From Winogradskyella sp046545555 (GTDB lineage Bacteria; Bacteroidota; Bacteroidia; Flavobacteriales; Flavobacteriaceae), in contig NZ_JBHZTH010000006.1 of NCBI RefSeq assembly GCF_046545555.1, positions 62,001 to 126,000 on the forward strand: a DNA stretch of 64,000 nt, given 5' to 3'. A model generated the notes under the pieces. That model did not search any database. It was given only the letters and a program-made list of their open reading frames with translations, and had not been told where the DNA came from. This document shows, piece after piece, positions 1 to 8,303 of the stretch. Positions within the stretch are counted from its first letter, which is position 1. Each line of letters opens with the position of its first letter. Both the position numbers and the translations under genes were made by a program.

Positions 1-817
1 CCATGTATATTCCAACATTTGTTTGGTTAGATAAAAACCATGATGTTCCAGAACCATTCCAACCTCCCGAAGCTTTTACACCAAACTGATTAACATTTAA
101 TGAGACTAGATTAGTAGCTGTTATATTGCCACCAAAAATTTCAAAACCATTTCCTAAACTTTCATAGGCTTGTATATTTTGAATGTCTGTAAATGAGCCT
201 ACACCATAGAATGTTAAGGCATTAAATCGAAATTCATTTCTAAAAAGCGCACCTGTATATTCTAATCTTAAATATCGAATATTACCCGAGGATGTACCAG
301 TATTTGTGCCGCCATAAAAGATATCTCCAAGATCAGATCTTGCATTTATTCCATTATTAGTTGGTGCTTGTCCACATATTATTACTCCGCCCCAATCTCC
401 GGGTTGTGGGTTATCACTATCTGAAGTAATTACTACAGGAGCATTGGCGTTACCTAGTACAAATAATTTTCCGCCTTGTGCAACGGCAATATAGGCGTCA
501 CTATTTGGCACCGCTTTTATAACAGTTCCTGCTTCGATTTCTAATTCGGCACCATCTCTAACAATGTACGGACCCGTTAATTTATATTCAATATCAGCAC
601 TCAAAATACGACGTGTTACTAAAAAGCCTTCTAAAGCATTTTCGTCAAGACAATTTGCAAAACAAATACCACCACAATCAATACCATTCTCGTCTCCATT
701 TCTAATACCATCATCGCAAGTGATGACTTGTTCTACAATTTTGTCATCGTCGGAGCACGATACTGTTACGAGTAATAATGTAAATACAAGTATTTGTTTA
801 AACATCGATTTTAGCAT
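1..817 (-). CDS. Partial surface lipoprotein, beta-helix type (C-terminus outside window)
   Basis: About 272 codons are present and the frame is still open at the window edge. The N-terminus is a lipoprotein signal: Lys residues, a hydrophobic run, then a VSC lipobox with Cys21 followed by SDDD, so the product should be exported and lipidated. A cysteine-rich stretch (Cys34, 48, 52, 56, with DGIRNG and GIDCGG) follows, a pattern common behind signal peptides of flavobacterial secreted proteins. Then come EAGTVIKA and GDWGGVIICG, phrases I associate with long right-handed beta-helix surface proteins of Bacteroidota. It starts 39 bases after the methyltransferase stop and may share its transcript. 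A second in-frame ATG lies at 805. Function and ligand are unknown. Confidence 0.75.
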   Translation of the reverse strand, partial: MLKSMFKQILVFTLLLVTVSCSDDDKIVEQVITCDDGIRNGDENGIDCGGICFANCLDENALEGFLVTRRILSADIEYKLTGPYIVRDGAELEIEAGTVIKAVPNSDAYIAVAQGGKLFVLGNANAPVVITSDSDNPQPGDWGGVIICGQAPTNNGINARSDLGDIFYGGTNTGTSSGNIRYLRLEYTGALFRNEFRFNALTFYGVGSFTDIQNIQAYESLGNGFEIFGGNITATNLVSLNVNQFGVKASGGWNGSGTSWFLSNQTNVGIYM

Positions 818-856
818 ATTTACAATGATTAACTATGTATGCTACAAGTTAATCAA

Positions 857-1747
857 TTAATTTTTTTTATCAGATTTTGTAGCACTTATTATATAGTAAC
901 CAAAACTCTTCATATGTAGACCGGTTAGTAATGCATAGAATGAACCTTTTAAGTTATGTAGACTTTCTCGTTTTAGTGTTTTAAAACTTAAAAGTTTTTT
1001 TAGAATAAATCCTGTTATTGCAAATGGCACATGTAATACGGAAGGAGCAACTCTAAATGACGCATCTTCAATTTTAATGTTATTAAATTCGAGTTCTTCT
1101 AGCTTTTTCTTAATAAATGTATGTGTTTCAAGTTTCTCTAAACTCCAATGGTTACAGAGTTTATTGTAAGAATATTTTCCACCTTTACAGAGTTCGCTTT
1201 CTTCTTTTTTTAGAAATGCATCAGCGATAACTAATCGTCCACCAGGTTTTAAAATACGGTGTGCTTCTTTTAATGAGTTTGCATCATGACCAGAATGGCA
1301 AAAACTTTCAATAGCCACTGCAGAGTCAAAAGAATTAGACTGAAAAGAGGTATTATTATAGTTTTCTTTTAGAATAATACCATTCTTGCCTTTGAGTAAC
1401 TCATTGCCTTGTTGTACCTGAAAACCAGATAAAGTCACTCCATAAGCAATCACATTTTTATATAGCTTTAATGCATGTCGCATTGTGCCTCCCATGCCAC
1501 AACCTAAGTCGATTAACCTATTTTTTGTCGTTCCAATGTTTAGTCGCTTAATGACCTGGGTGTTCATTTCATTAAGCATGGAATCTCTTTTGAATGGGTT
1601 TGTTTTTAAAGGAATAAAATAACCAAAATGCATGTTGTAATCATTACTCCAAAATTCATAATCTTCTGTAGCCTCATTATAGAAGTCTACCATTTCTATT
1701 TTATTTTGTTCTGAATAGTCGTTTAATGTTATTGTTTGTGTTTTCAT
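857..1747 (-). CDS. Class I SAM-dependent methyltransferase
   Basis: This 296-residue protein has a Rossmann-type methyltransferase core. Motif I is LIDLGCGMGG at residues 78-87, an acidic or polar strand follows, and the post-core motif LKPGGRLVIADAF lies near residues 166-178. The overall look resembles the sterol/tocopherol/UbiE group that methylates small lipophilic or natural-product substrates; the actual substrate cannot be read from the sequence. The C-terminal quarter is not part of the core fold and holds a hydrophobic stretch (FAITGFILKKLLSF). It starts 10 bases after the stop of a four-helix membrane protein, so it is most likely co-transcribed with the two membrane genes and the GbsR-like regulator upstream. 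Confidence 0.85.
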   Translation of the reverse strand: MKTQTITLNDYSEQNKIEMVDFYNEATEDYEFWSNDYNMHFGYFIPLKTNPFKRDSMLNEMNTQVIKRLNIGTTKNRLIDLGCGMGGTMRHALKLYKNVIAYGVTLSGFQVQQGNELLKGKNGIILKENYNNTSFQSNSFDSAVAIESFCHSGHDANSLKEAHRILKPGGRLVIADAFLKKEESELCKGGKYSYNKLCNHWSLEKLETHTFIKKKLEELEFNNIKIEDASFRVAPSVLHVPFAITGFILKKLLSFKTLKRESLHNLKGSFYALLTGLHMKSFGYYIISATKSDKKN

Positions 1748-1757
1748 GATTTCGATT

Positions 1758-2192
1758 TTAGAAATTAATGCTAATATTAGAAATGAGTAACCAAGTATAG
1801 ACTACTGCAAAGAGTGTAAAAAGGAAATTCATAAAATAACTTCCAATTTTAAAAATGGTCTTTTGTGGTATCTGATACATTGGGTAGTAAGCAATTTGAG
1901 TTGCAACTTTACCAACCCAATACATGGCAATTAATCCAGTTAGTGCTATTGCTAAATTTGACCCATTTTTTATATCGTTAGGTATTAGAATAGCAATAAG
2001 TCCGAACGAAAAATTTAGCCCTTGTATATATCTGCCATATGTTTTTGCGATTTCCTGATTTAAAGGCTTTAGCTGTTTCACATCATTGTACCAATCAAAA
2101 ACTTTGTGTCTGATATATGGATAAATAAGTGCTGTGAAAATTTGGCCAATTCCTCCTAGAATGATGAGCCAATTTGGAATTTGTGTTTTCAT
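1758..2192 (-). CDS. Small multi-spanning membrane protein, unknown function
   Basis: I do not recognise a named family. The 144 residues read as an integral membrane protein with about four hydrophobic segments (around residues 8-28, 58-72, 79-95 and 118-140). Several charged residues sit in the loop after the first helix (HKVFDWYNDVKQ). Its ATG overlaps the stop of the upstream 107-residue membrane protein by 4 bases (ATGA), a sign of translational coupling, and the methyltransferase follows after 10 bases. A paired membrane component for the methyltransferase pathway is the natural guess, but nothing in the sequence proves it. Confidence 0.8.
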   Translation of the reverse strand: MKTQIPNWLIILGGIGQIFTALIYPYIRHKVFDWYNDVKQLKPLNQEIAKTYGRYIQGLNFSFGLIAILIPNDIKNGSNLAIALTGLIAMYWVGKVATQIAYYPMYQIPQKTIFKIGSYFMNFLFTLFAVVYTWLLISNISINF

Positions 2193-2512
2193 GATTGTTT
2201 AATTTTATAAGTGATATATAAATGAAATAATCCTAAAATTAACGAGATGTAAATCCAGTGAAATAGAATTTCAAGTGCATCAAAGTAATTTTTCTTGAGA
2301 TAGTTTAAGAATATGATTGTTGCAATTAGTATAATTACATAGGTTAGAAATAGGCGCTTAATCAATATATTTAATTTATTAAACTCATATACAATACGAA
2401 GACTAAGGCTTATTTGAACTATTCCCAAAACTGGTAATGCAATAATTCCTCCCCAAAAAGTAATAAGAAGTAGGACAGTTAATAATACACACCAACTATT
2501 TATTTGATACAT
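2189..2512 (-). CDS. Small membrane protein, unknown function
   Basis: This 107-residue protein is hydrophobic throughout, with about three to four membrane segments: a long one near residues 8-33, one near 55-70 and one near 82-100. No catalytic motif is visible and I do not recognise the family. Its 3' end overlaps the next membrane gene by 4 bases. The 60-base gap upstream, back to the regulator stop, contains a second copy of the palindrome found in the regulator promoter, so expression of this gene and those behind it is probably controlled by that regulator. No clear TAnnTTTG promoter element is seen in this gap. Confidence 0.75.
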   Translation of the reverse strand: MYQINSWCVLLTVLLLITFWGGIIALPVLGIVQISLSLRIVYEFNKLNILIKRLFLTYVIILIATIIFLNYLKKNYFDALEILFHWIYISLILGLFHLYITYKIKQS

Positions 2513-2522
2513 TATTTTTAAT

Positions 2523-2554
2523 ATTTTAAACTTTCAGAAAATATTGAAAGTATA
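2523..2554. promoter_or_regulatory. Second copy of the GbsR-regulator operator, upstream of the membrane-protein genes
   Basis: Read on the minus strand, 32 bases here match the regulator promoter palindrome at 3095-3126 in 29 positions. The arms CTTTCA and TGAAAG are kept. The changes include TTG to CTG at the place that serves as the -33 element in the other copy, so this copy looks like an operator without a promoter of its own. That the regulator binds here is inferred from the match and location. Confidence 0.65.
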
Positions 2555-2572
2555 GTTTAAAAAATATATAAG

Positions 2573-3076
2573 CTATTTAATTAGCTTAAATACACTTTTC
2601 GTTAACCAATTTTGTTTTTGATTTACCAGCTTATTCATTAATGTGTCTAAGTCATCAGTTAAATCTTTTAAAGCTTTGGTTTGTTTAATTAATTCCTTGG
2701 TTTTTAGCGTGCCATCATCTTTAATAGAAGAGACTTCGTCTAATACTTTAATAACGGGTTTAATTTCTCTTCTACTTCGCTCTTTAGCAACGATTCTAGC
2801 CAATTCTTGTACATCTTTTTCCGTTGTAAAGAATTCCTTACGCTCACCAGAAATAAGAACTTTAGTTACAATTCCCCAATCCATAAGCTGCCTTAAATTC
2901 ATGCTCGTGTTTCCACGCGATATTTTAAGTTCTCCCATTATGTCTTCCATTGACAATGGTTTGGTAGAAATAAAAAGAAGTGCTTGTATTTGTGCCATGG
3001 CTTTATTAATGCCCCAAAGTGAGCCTAAACTTCCCCAAGTACTAATAAATTTTTCTTTTGCTTCTTGATATTCCAT
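2573..3076 (-). CDS. GbsR/MarR-family transcriptional regulator
   Basis: With the start at 3076 (MEYQEAKEKF) the protein has 167 residues. The N-terminal two thirds match the GbsR type of winged-helix regulator: a WGSLGSLWGINKAMAQIQALLF helix pair, then a helix-turn-helix in the SMEDIMGELKISRGNTSMNLRQL stretch and a wing with ISGERKEFFTTE. The C-terminal part is a charged helical region that probably dimerises. An upstream ATG at 3091 is in frame, but the promoter -7 box lies at 3081-3088, so 3076 is the better start, only 4 bases behind that box. A perfect palindrome covers the -33 element, which points to negative autoregulation. The effector is unknown. Confidence 0.88.
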   Translation of the reverse strand: MEYQEAKEKFISTWGSLGSLWGINKAMAQIQALLFISTKPLSMEDIMGELKISRGNTSMNLRQLMDWGIVTKVLISGERKEFFTTEKDVQELARIVAKERSRREIKPVIKVLDEVSSIKDDGTLKTKELIKQTKALKDLTDDLDTLMNKLVNQKQNWLTKSVFKLIK

Positions 3077-3080
3077 ATAG

Positions 3081-3126
3081 CAAATATACAATAAATTTTA
3101 AACTTTCAATAAATATTGAAAGTTTA
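3081..3126 (-). promoter_or_regulatory. Promoter and palindromic operator of the GbsR-like gene
   Basis: On the minus strand a TTG at 3109-3107 is followed after 18 bases by TATATTTG at 3088-3081, an exact Bacteroidota promoter layout. A perfect 28-bp palindrome at 3099-3126 (arms TAAACTTTCAATA and TATTGAAAGTTTA around AA) overlaps the -33 element. A dimeric protein bound there should block sigma-factor contact. The box ends 4 bases before the ATG, so the transcript may be leaderless. Confidence 0.75.
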
Positions 3127-3132
3127 TTTAAA

Positions 3133-3167
3133 ATTAAAAGAGAACAAAGTTTAGGTTCTCCTTTAAT
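3133..3167 (-). terminator. Terminator of the dcp gene
   Basis: Two 13-base arms (3133-3145 and 3155-3167) form a hairpin with one mismatch around a core GAGAAC/GTTCTC and a 9-base loop. It lies 4 bases behind the peptidase stop codon, and on the minus strand the right arm runs into TTTTAATTTT. It separates dcp from the regulator promoter. Confidence 0.75.
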
Positions 3168-3171
3168 TGAT

Positions 3172-5205
3172 TTATTTCAAGAGACCAGCACGTCGTAGCA
3201 AAGCTTCAGGTTTTGGTTCTTGCCCTCTAAATTTTTTATATAAAGTCATAGGGTTTTCTGTACCACCTTGTGATAATACAAATGCTTTAAACTTATCAGC
3301 AACTGTTTTATTAAATATCCCTTCTTCTTTAAAGTATTCAAAAGCATCAGCATCTAAAACTTCTGCCCATTTATAACTGTAATAACCAGAAGAATAACCG
3401 CCCTGAAAAATATGAGCAAATGCGGTACTCATACAGTTTTCAGCAATATCAGGATATAAACTAGTTTTACCGAAAGCCTTAATTTCTTGTTGCTTTACAG
3501 ATTTAATCGTCTCTGGCGACTCGCCAGCGTGCCACGACATATCGAGTAATCCAAAACTTAGTTGGCGTAAGGTTTGCATTCCTTCATGAAAGGTTGACGA
3601 TGCTTTTATTTTTGCAATGAGTTCCATTGGAATAATTTCACCAGTTTCATAATGTTTAGCGAAGAGTTTTAAGGTTTCTTCTTCATAACACCAATTTTCT
3701 AAAATCTGACTTGGTAATTCTACAAAATCCCAAAATACACTAGTACCAGATAAACTAGGATAGGTTGTATTAGCGAGCATACCGTGTAAGGCATGTCCAA
3801 ACTCATGGAATAGAGTAGTTACTTCATTAAAAGTTAGCAATGAAGGTTTACTTTTTGTTGGTTTAGTAAAGTTGCAAACTATTGAAACATGTGGACGATG
3901 ATTATGTCCATCTTTTATCATTTGCGGTTTATAAGATGTCATCCAAGCTCCATTTCGTTTACCAGCTCTTGGGAAAAAGTCGGCATAGAAAATAGAAACC
4001 AATTCTCCAGCTGCATCTGTAACTTTATAAGTTAGTACATCTTTATGGTATTTGTCTATTGTATCTATTTCTTCAAATTCTAAACCAAATAATTTATTAG
4101 CCACTGTAAATGAACCATTGATAACATTCTCTAACTTAAAATAAGGTTTTAATTGCTCATCATCTAAACTAAATAATTTTTGCTTTAGCTTTTCTGAGTA
4201 ATAACCAGAATCCCATTTCTGCAGTTGGTCTATGCCATCTAAATCTTTAGCAAATGCTTCTAAATTTTTAAATTCTTCTTCAGCAGCAGGTTTGGCCTTT
4301 TCTAACAATTCATTTAAAAAAGAAATGACATTTTCAGGAGTTTGCGCCATGCGTTCTTCCAAAACAAAATCCGCATGTGTTTTATAACCTAATAACTGTG
4401 CACGCTCAAATCGCAGTTTAGCAATTTTAAGTACAATATCTTGGTTGTCTAACTCATCATTTTTAAATCCTTTACTTCCGAACGCTTTAGATAATTTTTC
4501 GCGTAGCATTCTATTATCAGCATAGGTCATAAATGGAATATAACTTGGATAATCTAATGTGATTAACCATCCATTTTTACCTTTAGCTTCAGCGAGTTGT
4601 TTAGCTGCTTCTTTAGCTCCTTCTGGCAAACCCGATACATCAGAAGCATTTGTTAGGTGCATTTCAAATTTGTTGGTTTCGGCTAAAAGATGTTCGCCAA
4701 ACGTAAGTTTTAATTGGCTCGATTCTTTATCAATTGCTCTAAGCTGCGTCTTTTTCTCTTCCGATAAATTAGCACCATTTCTAGAAAAACCTTTATATTT
4801 TTTGTCTAAAAGTGTTTCTTGCTCCGTTGTGAGATCTAACTTAGTTTTAGACTCATAAACACTTTTAACTCTCTTAAATAAATCTTCATTAAGCGTTACA
4901 TCATTACTAAAATCTGAAAGTAAAGGAGATACCTCTTGCGCAATTTTTTGAATAGCATCATTTGTTTCAGCTGAGTTTAAATTGAAAAAAACACTAGATA
5001 AACGATCTAACTCTTCACCCGAAAAATCTAGAGCCTCAATAGTATTTTCAAAAGTTGGAGGTTCATTATTGTTTACTATCGAATCAATTTCTGATTTAGC
5101 TTTAGCTATAGCTATTTTAAAAGCGGGTAAATAGTCCGATGTTTTTATTTCTGAAAAAGGGGCAGTGTTGTATGGTGTATTGAAAGATTTATTAAGTATT
5201 GTCAT
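3172..5205 (-). CDS. dcp: M3-family peptidyl-dipeptidase (Dcp type)
   Basis: This 677-residue zinc metallopeptidase of the thimet oligopeptidase family is of usual length. The active-site helix HEFGHALHG has His467, Glu468 and His471, and a third ligand glutamate is expected in the FVELPSQILENW stretch about 25 residues later. The C-terminal tyrosine-rich segment (GGYSSGYYSYKWAEV) is typical of Dcp and OpdA. No signal peptide is seen (MTILNKSFNTPYN), so it probably acts in the cytoplasm, trimming dipeptides from short peptides during peptide turnover. It stands alone between a terminator hairpin and the purE terminator region. Dcp versus oligopeptidase A specificity cannot be decided here. 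Confidence 0.93.
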   Translation of the reverse strand: MTILNKSFNTPYNTAPFSEIKTSDYLPAFKIAIAKAKSEIDSIVNNNEPPTFENTIEALDFSGEELDRLSSVFFNLNSAETNDAIQKIAQEVSPLLSDFSNDVTLNEDLFKRVKSVYESKTKLDLTTEQETLLDKKYKGFSRNGANLSEEKKTQLRAIDKESSQLKLTFGEHLLAETNKFEMHLTNASDVSGLPEGAKEAAKQLAEAKGKNGWLITLDYPSYIPFMTYADNRMLREKLSKAFGSKGFKNDELDNQDIVLKIAKLRFERAQLLGYKTHADFVLEERMAQTPENVISFLNELLEKAKPAAEEEFKNLEAFAKDLDGIDQLQKWDSGYYSEKLKQKLFSLDDEQLKPYFKLENVINGSFTVANKLFGLEFEEIDTIDKYHKDVLTYKVTDAAGELVSIFYADFFPRAGKRNGAWMTSYKPQMIKDGHNHRPHVSIVCNFTKPTKSKPSLLTFNEVTTLFHEFGHALHGMLANTTYPSLSGTSVFWDFVELPSQILENWCYEEETLKLFAKHYETGEIIPMELIAKIKASSTFHEGMQTLRQLSFGLLDMSWHAGESPETIKSVKQQEIKAFGKTSLYPDIAENCMSTAFAHIFQGGYSSGYYSYKWAEVLDADAFEYFKEEGIFNKTVADKFKAFVLSQGGTENPMTLYKKFRGQEPKPEALLRRAGLLK

Positions 5206-5359
5206 TTTTGATCGTATAATTTTTCTTACGTAATATATTGATAATCTGAATTTTAACTAATTTTTAAGATGTGTTTAAATTTTTCCAGAACAATGATTTG
5301 CTATCTTTGTACATTATTTTGAAGTATAAAATTATACCTCTAAAGGATTGGTTAATAGC

Positions 5360-5389
5360 AAAAAGCCTTAACGAAAGTTGAGGCTTTTT
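5360..5389 (-). terminator. Hairpin terminator behind purE (possibly bidirectional)
   Basis: AAAAAGCCTTAAC and its partner GTTGAGGCTTTTT form a 13-bp stem (one G-T pair) closed by a GAAA tetraloop. On the minus strand it directly follows the purE stop codon and ends in a T run, so it fits as purE terminator. The plus strand also ends in TTTTT, so it could stop transcription from the left as well. Confidence 0.8.
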
Positions 5390-5867
5390 AAAGGTTTTTT
5401 GCTGAATCTATAACTTTAACTTTCAATCCTTCTTTGTAGACAATTATTTTGTCTAGAACACATTGGTCTCCGCTACCTAAAATTTGAGCAGCTAAAATAC
5501 CAGCATTTTTTGCTCCATTTAAGGCAACCGTAGCAACCGGTACTCCACCTGGCATTTGCAAAATTGACAAAACAGAATCCCAACCATCAATAGAGTTTGA
5601 TGATTTAACAGGTACTCCGATAACAGGCAGTGGAGATAAAGACGCAACCATACCTGGTAAATGTGCAGCACCACCAGCACCAGCAACTATAACTTTTATA
5701 CCTCTCTTATGTGCATTTTTACCATAATCAAATAATTTGTCTGGTGTACGATGTGCTGAAACAATATCAACTTCTACTTCAATATCAAACCCTTTTAAAA
5801 CATCTATTGCGTCTTGCATTACTGGCAAATCGCTTTTACTTCCCATTATTACACCTACTTTACTCAT
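5388..5867 (-). CDS. purE: N5-carboxyaminoimidazole ribonucleotide mutase PurE
   Basis: This 159-residue cytoplasmic enzyme of de novo purine synthesis converts N5-CAIR, made by PurK, to CAIR. The class I PurE signatures are present: GSKSD near residues 9-13, SAHRTP with His39 and Arg40 near 37-42, and the glycine-rich AGAGGAAHLPGM at 62-73. PurK lies directly upstream with a gap of 3 bases, so the two consecutive pathway steps are co-expressed. A strong hairpin terminator begins at its stop codon, marking the end of the operon. Confidence 0.97.
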   Translation of the reverse strand: MSKVGVIMGSKSDLPVMQDAIDVLKGFDIEVEVDIVSAHRTPDKLFDYGKNAHKRGIKVIVAGAGGAAHLPGMVASLSPLPVIGVPVKSSNSIDGWDSVLSILQMPGGVPVATVALNGAKNAGILAAQILGSGDQCVLDKIIVYKEGLKVKVIDSAKNL

Positions 5868-5870
5868 AAT

Positions 5871-7025
5871 TTATTCACTAATGACTTCAATTGTCTGTTT
5901 TACTTTTTCTGCAACTTTGCGAGCTATATCTATATCTTCATTCACTATCGTAACGTGTCCCATTTTTCTAAAAGGTCGTGTTTGCTTCTTTCCGTAAATG
6001 TGTGGTGTCACTCCATCCATTGCTAAGATGTCTTCAATATTTCTATAAAGTACATTACCTGTATGGCCCTCTGAACCTACTAAGTTAACCATAACTCCTG
6101 CTACTTTACTTTCAGTGTTGCCTAAAGGTAAGTTTAAAACACATCTCAGGTGTTGTTCAAATTGCGAAGTATAACTCCCTTCTATGCTATAATGCCCAGA
6201 ATTATGAGGTCTTGGTGCAACTTCATTAACTATGATTTCATCATTTTCTGTCTGAAACATCTCAACAGCTAATAAACCAACATGTTTAAAAGCTTCTGCT
6301 GTTTTTAAAGCAACTAACTCTGCTTTCTGTGCAATGTTATCGGGTATTCTAGCAGGGCAAATGACATATTCAACTTGGTTAGCTTCAGGATGAAACTCCA
6401 TCTCAACTACAGGATAGGTTTTTAAATCTCCATTTGTATTTCTGGCTACTATAACAGCCAACTCATTTTTAAAAGGTATCAAGTCTTCTGTGATGCATTC
6501 TACGTTTGGTAGGTGTTGTAAATCAGATGCCTCTCTAACAACCTTTACACCCATTCCATCATATCCAAATCGTGTACTTTTCCAAACAAAAGGATAACTT
6601 AAGCCTCCATTATCTACAGCTTCATCAATTTCGGAGGTATAAGCAAACCTCACAAAATCGGCTGTGGGAATGTCATTATCGCGATAAAATAATTTTTGAG
6701 TCCCTTTATTCTGAATTGTTCTTAACGTTTTTGAGGATGGAAACACTTTTACTCCTTCATCCTCCAGCTTTTCAAGAGCATCTACATTTACATTCTCTAT
6801 TTCAATAGTAAGCACATCTACTTTTTTTCCAAAGGCAACGACTGTATCGTAGTCTAATAAATCACCTACCATAAACTCATCACATGCTAAACGAGATGGT
6901 GCGTCTTTACTAGGGTCTAAAACACAGGTGTATACATCAAACTTACGTGTATCATAAAGTATCATTTTGCCTAATTGACCACCACCAAGAATACCAAGTT
7001 TAAAATTAGAAGAAAAATAGTTCAT
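5871..7025 (-). CDS. purK: N5-carboxyaminoimidazole ribonucleotide synthase PurK
   Basis: This ATP-grasp enzyme uses ATP and bicarbonate to carboxylate aminoimidazole ribonucleotide. With the start at 7025 (MNYFSSNFKLG) it has 384 residues, the usual size; an in-frame ATG seven codons further up would add a non-conserved leader. The N-terminal nucleotide fold begins LGILGGGQLGKM. The ATP-grasp part carries KSTRFGYDGMGV and, later, NEVAPRPHNSGHYSIEG with metal- and phosphate-binding residues. purE follows after 3 bases. Together with the purine salvage fusion encoded divergently upstream, this makes a small purine-metabolism locus. Confidence 0.97.
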   Translation of the reverse strand: MNYFSSNFKLGILGGGQLGKMILYDTRKFDVYTCVLDPSKDAPSRLACDEFMVGDLLDYDTVVAFGKKVDVLTIEIENVNVDALEKLEDEGVKVFPSSKTLRTIQNKGTQKLFYRDNDIPTADFVRFAYTSEIDEAVDNGGLSYPFVWKSTRFGYDGMGVKVVREASDLQHLPNVECITEDLIPFKNELAVIVARNTNGDLKTYPVVEMEFHPEANQVEYVICPARIPDNIAQKAELVALKTAEAFKHVGLLAVEMFQTENDEIIVNEVAPRPHNSGHYSIEGSYTSQFEQHLRCVLNLPLGNTESKVAGVMVNLVGSEGHTGNVLYRNIEDILAMDGVTPHIYGKKQTRPFRKMGHVTIVNEDIDIARKVAEKVKQTIEVISE

Positions 7026-7164
7026 CGAATTTAGTTGTTTCCTCAAAAAAGAGAATCGCGTTTTTAAGATTAAATTATCTGCTTTTGTCTTACAAAAATA
7101 ATGTAATTCTGATACAAAGTGCCAAAATCATAAACCAAAAATCGTCTAGCGATAATCATTTGAT

Positions 7165-7172
7165 TATCTTTG
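7165..7172 (+). promoter_or_regulatory. -7 promoter element of the hpt-adk fusion gene
   Basis: TATCTTTG matches the Bacteroidota -7 consensus TAnnTTTG exactly and ends 18 bases before the ATG, placing the expected transcription start about a dozen bases upstream of the gene. No good TTG is found at the usual spacing upstream, so only the -7 half is supported. Confidence 0.6.
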
Positions 7173-7190
7173 CATTTCTAAAATATTAAG

Positions 7191-8303
7191 ATGGCAATTA
7201 AGCTGCACGATTTATACTTTAAACCTTTTATTTCAGAACAAGAAATACAAGCTACTGTGCAAAATATGGTAGAGCGTATTGCAAAGGATTTAGGCGATGA
7301 AACACCGGTCTTTGTTGGTATTTTGAATGGTTCTTTTATGTTGGTTAGTGATTTTGTTAAAAGATATCCTAAGCCGTGCGAAGTTACTTTTATTAAACTA
7401 GCTTCTTATGAAGGTGTTAAATCTACAGAAGATATTCAGCGCTTAATTGGTTTAACTCAAGACTTAACTGGCAGAACAGTTGTTATTTTAGAGGATATTA
7501 TAGATTCAGGCAATACGCTAGAAGAAGTGCATCGTATTTTTAAAAATGAGAATGTAAAACAATTGATTATTGCTACTTTGTTTTATAAACCTGAGGCTTA
7601 TAGTAAAGATTTTAAACTTCATTATGTTGGTATGGAGATTCCTAATAAATTCATAGTAGGCTATGGGTTAGATTATGATGGTTTGGGAAGAGATTTACCA
7701 GATGTATATCAATTAAAAACTACGCAACACATGACAAATATTGTCCTATTTGGACCTCCTGGAGCAGGAAAAGGAACACAAGCGAACTTCTTAAAAGAAA
7801 AATATGATCTTGTTCATATTTCTACTGGTGATGTCTTTAGATATAACATAAAAAATGAAACTGCTTTAGGTATGTTGGCCAAGTCCTATATGGATAAGGG
7901 CGAATTGGTGCCAGACCAAGTAACGATTGATATGTTAAATAAAGAGGTTGAGAAAAATGCAGATGCCAATGGATTTATTTTCGATGGTTTTCCTAGGACA
8001 AATGCTCAGGCTAAGGCATTAAATGAGCTAATGACGAGTAAGGATTCTCAAATTAATGCTATGGTTGCCTTAGAAGTAGACGATGAGGTATTAGTTGAGC
8101 GTTTATTAAAGCGTGGTGAAACTAGTGGAAGGTCTGATGATGCAGATGAGAGTATAATTAGAAACCGAATTAAAGAATACTACACGAAAACTGCAATTTT
8201 AAAAGATTACTATTCTGATCAAAATAAGTATTTTGGTGTAGATGGAGTAGGTAGTATTGATGATATAACAATTCGTTTAAGTACGGTTATAGATAAGTTG
8301 TAA
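7191..8303 (+). CDS. Hypoxanthine phosphoribosyltransferase-adenylate kinase fusion protein
   Basis: Two complete enzymes lie in one 370-residue frame. Residues 1-172 are a type I phosphoribosyltransferase of the hypoxanthine/guanine group, with the PRPP loop EDIIDSGNT at 101-109 and a C-terminal GLDYDGLGRDLPDVY. A linker of about 8 residues leads to adenylate kinase: Met181, P-loop GPPGAGKGT at 188-196, STGDVFR, DGFPRT at 265-270, and a short lid without zinc cysteines. It should salvage hypoxanthine or guanine to the nucleotide and convert AMP plus ATP to ADP. No stop or frameshift separates the halves. The ATG of residue 181 could also serve as an internal start for free adenylate kinase. 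The next gene overlaps its stop by one base (TAATG). Confidence 0.93.
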   Translation: MAIKLHDLYFKPFISEQEIQATVQNMVERIAKDLGDETPVFVGILNGSFMLVSDFVKRYPKPCEVTFIKLASYEGVKSTEDIQRLIGLTQDLTGRTVVILEDIIDSGNTLEEVHRIFKNENVKQLIIATLFYKPEAYSKDFKLHYVGMEIPNKFIVGYGLDYDGLGRDLPDVYQLKTTQHMTNIVLFGPPGAGKGTQANFLKEKYDLVHISTGDVFRYNIKNETALGMLAKSYMDKGELVPDQVTIDMLNKEVEKNADANGFIFDGFPRTNAQAKALNELMTSKDSQINAMVALEVDDEVLVERLLKRGETSGRSDDADESIIRNRIKEYYTKTAILKDYYSDQNKYFGVDGVGSIDDITIRLSTVIDKL

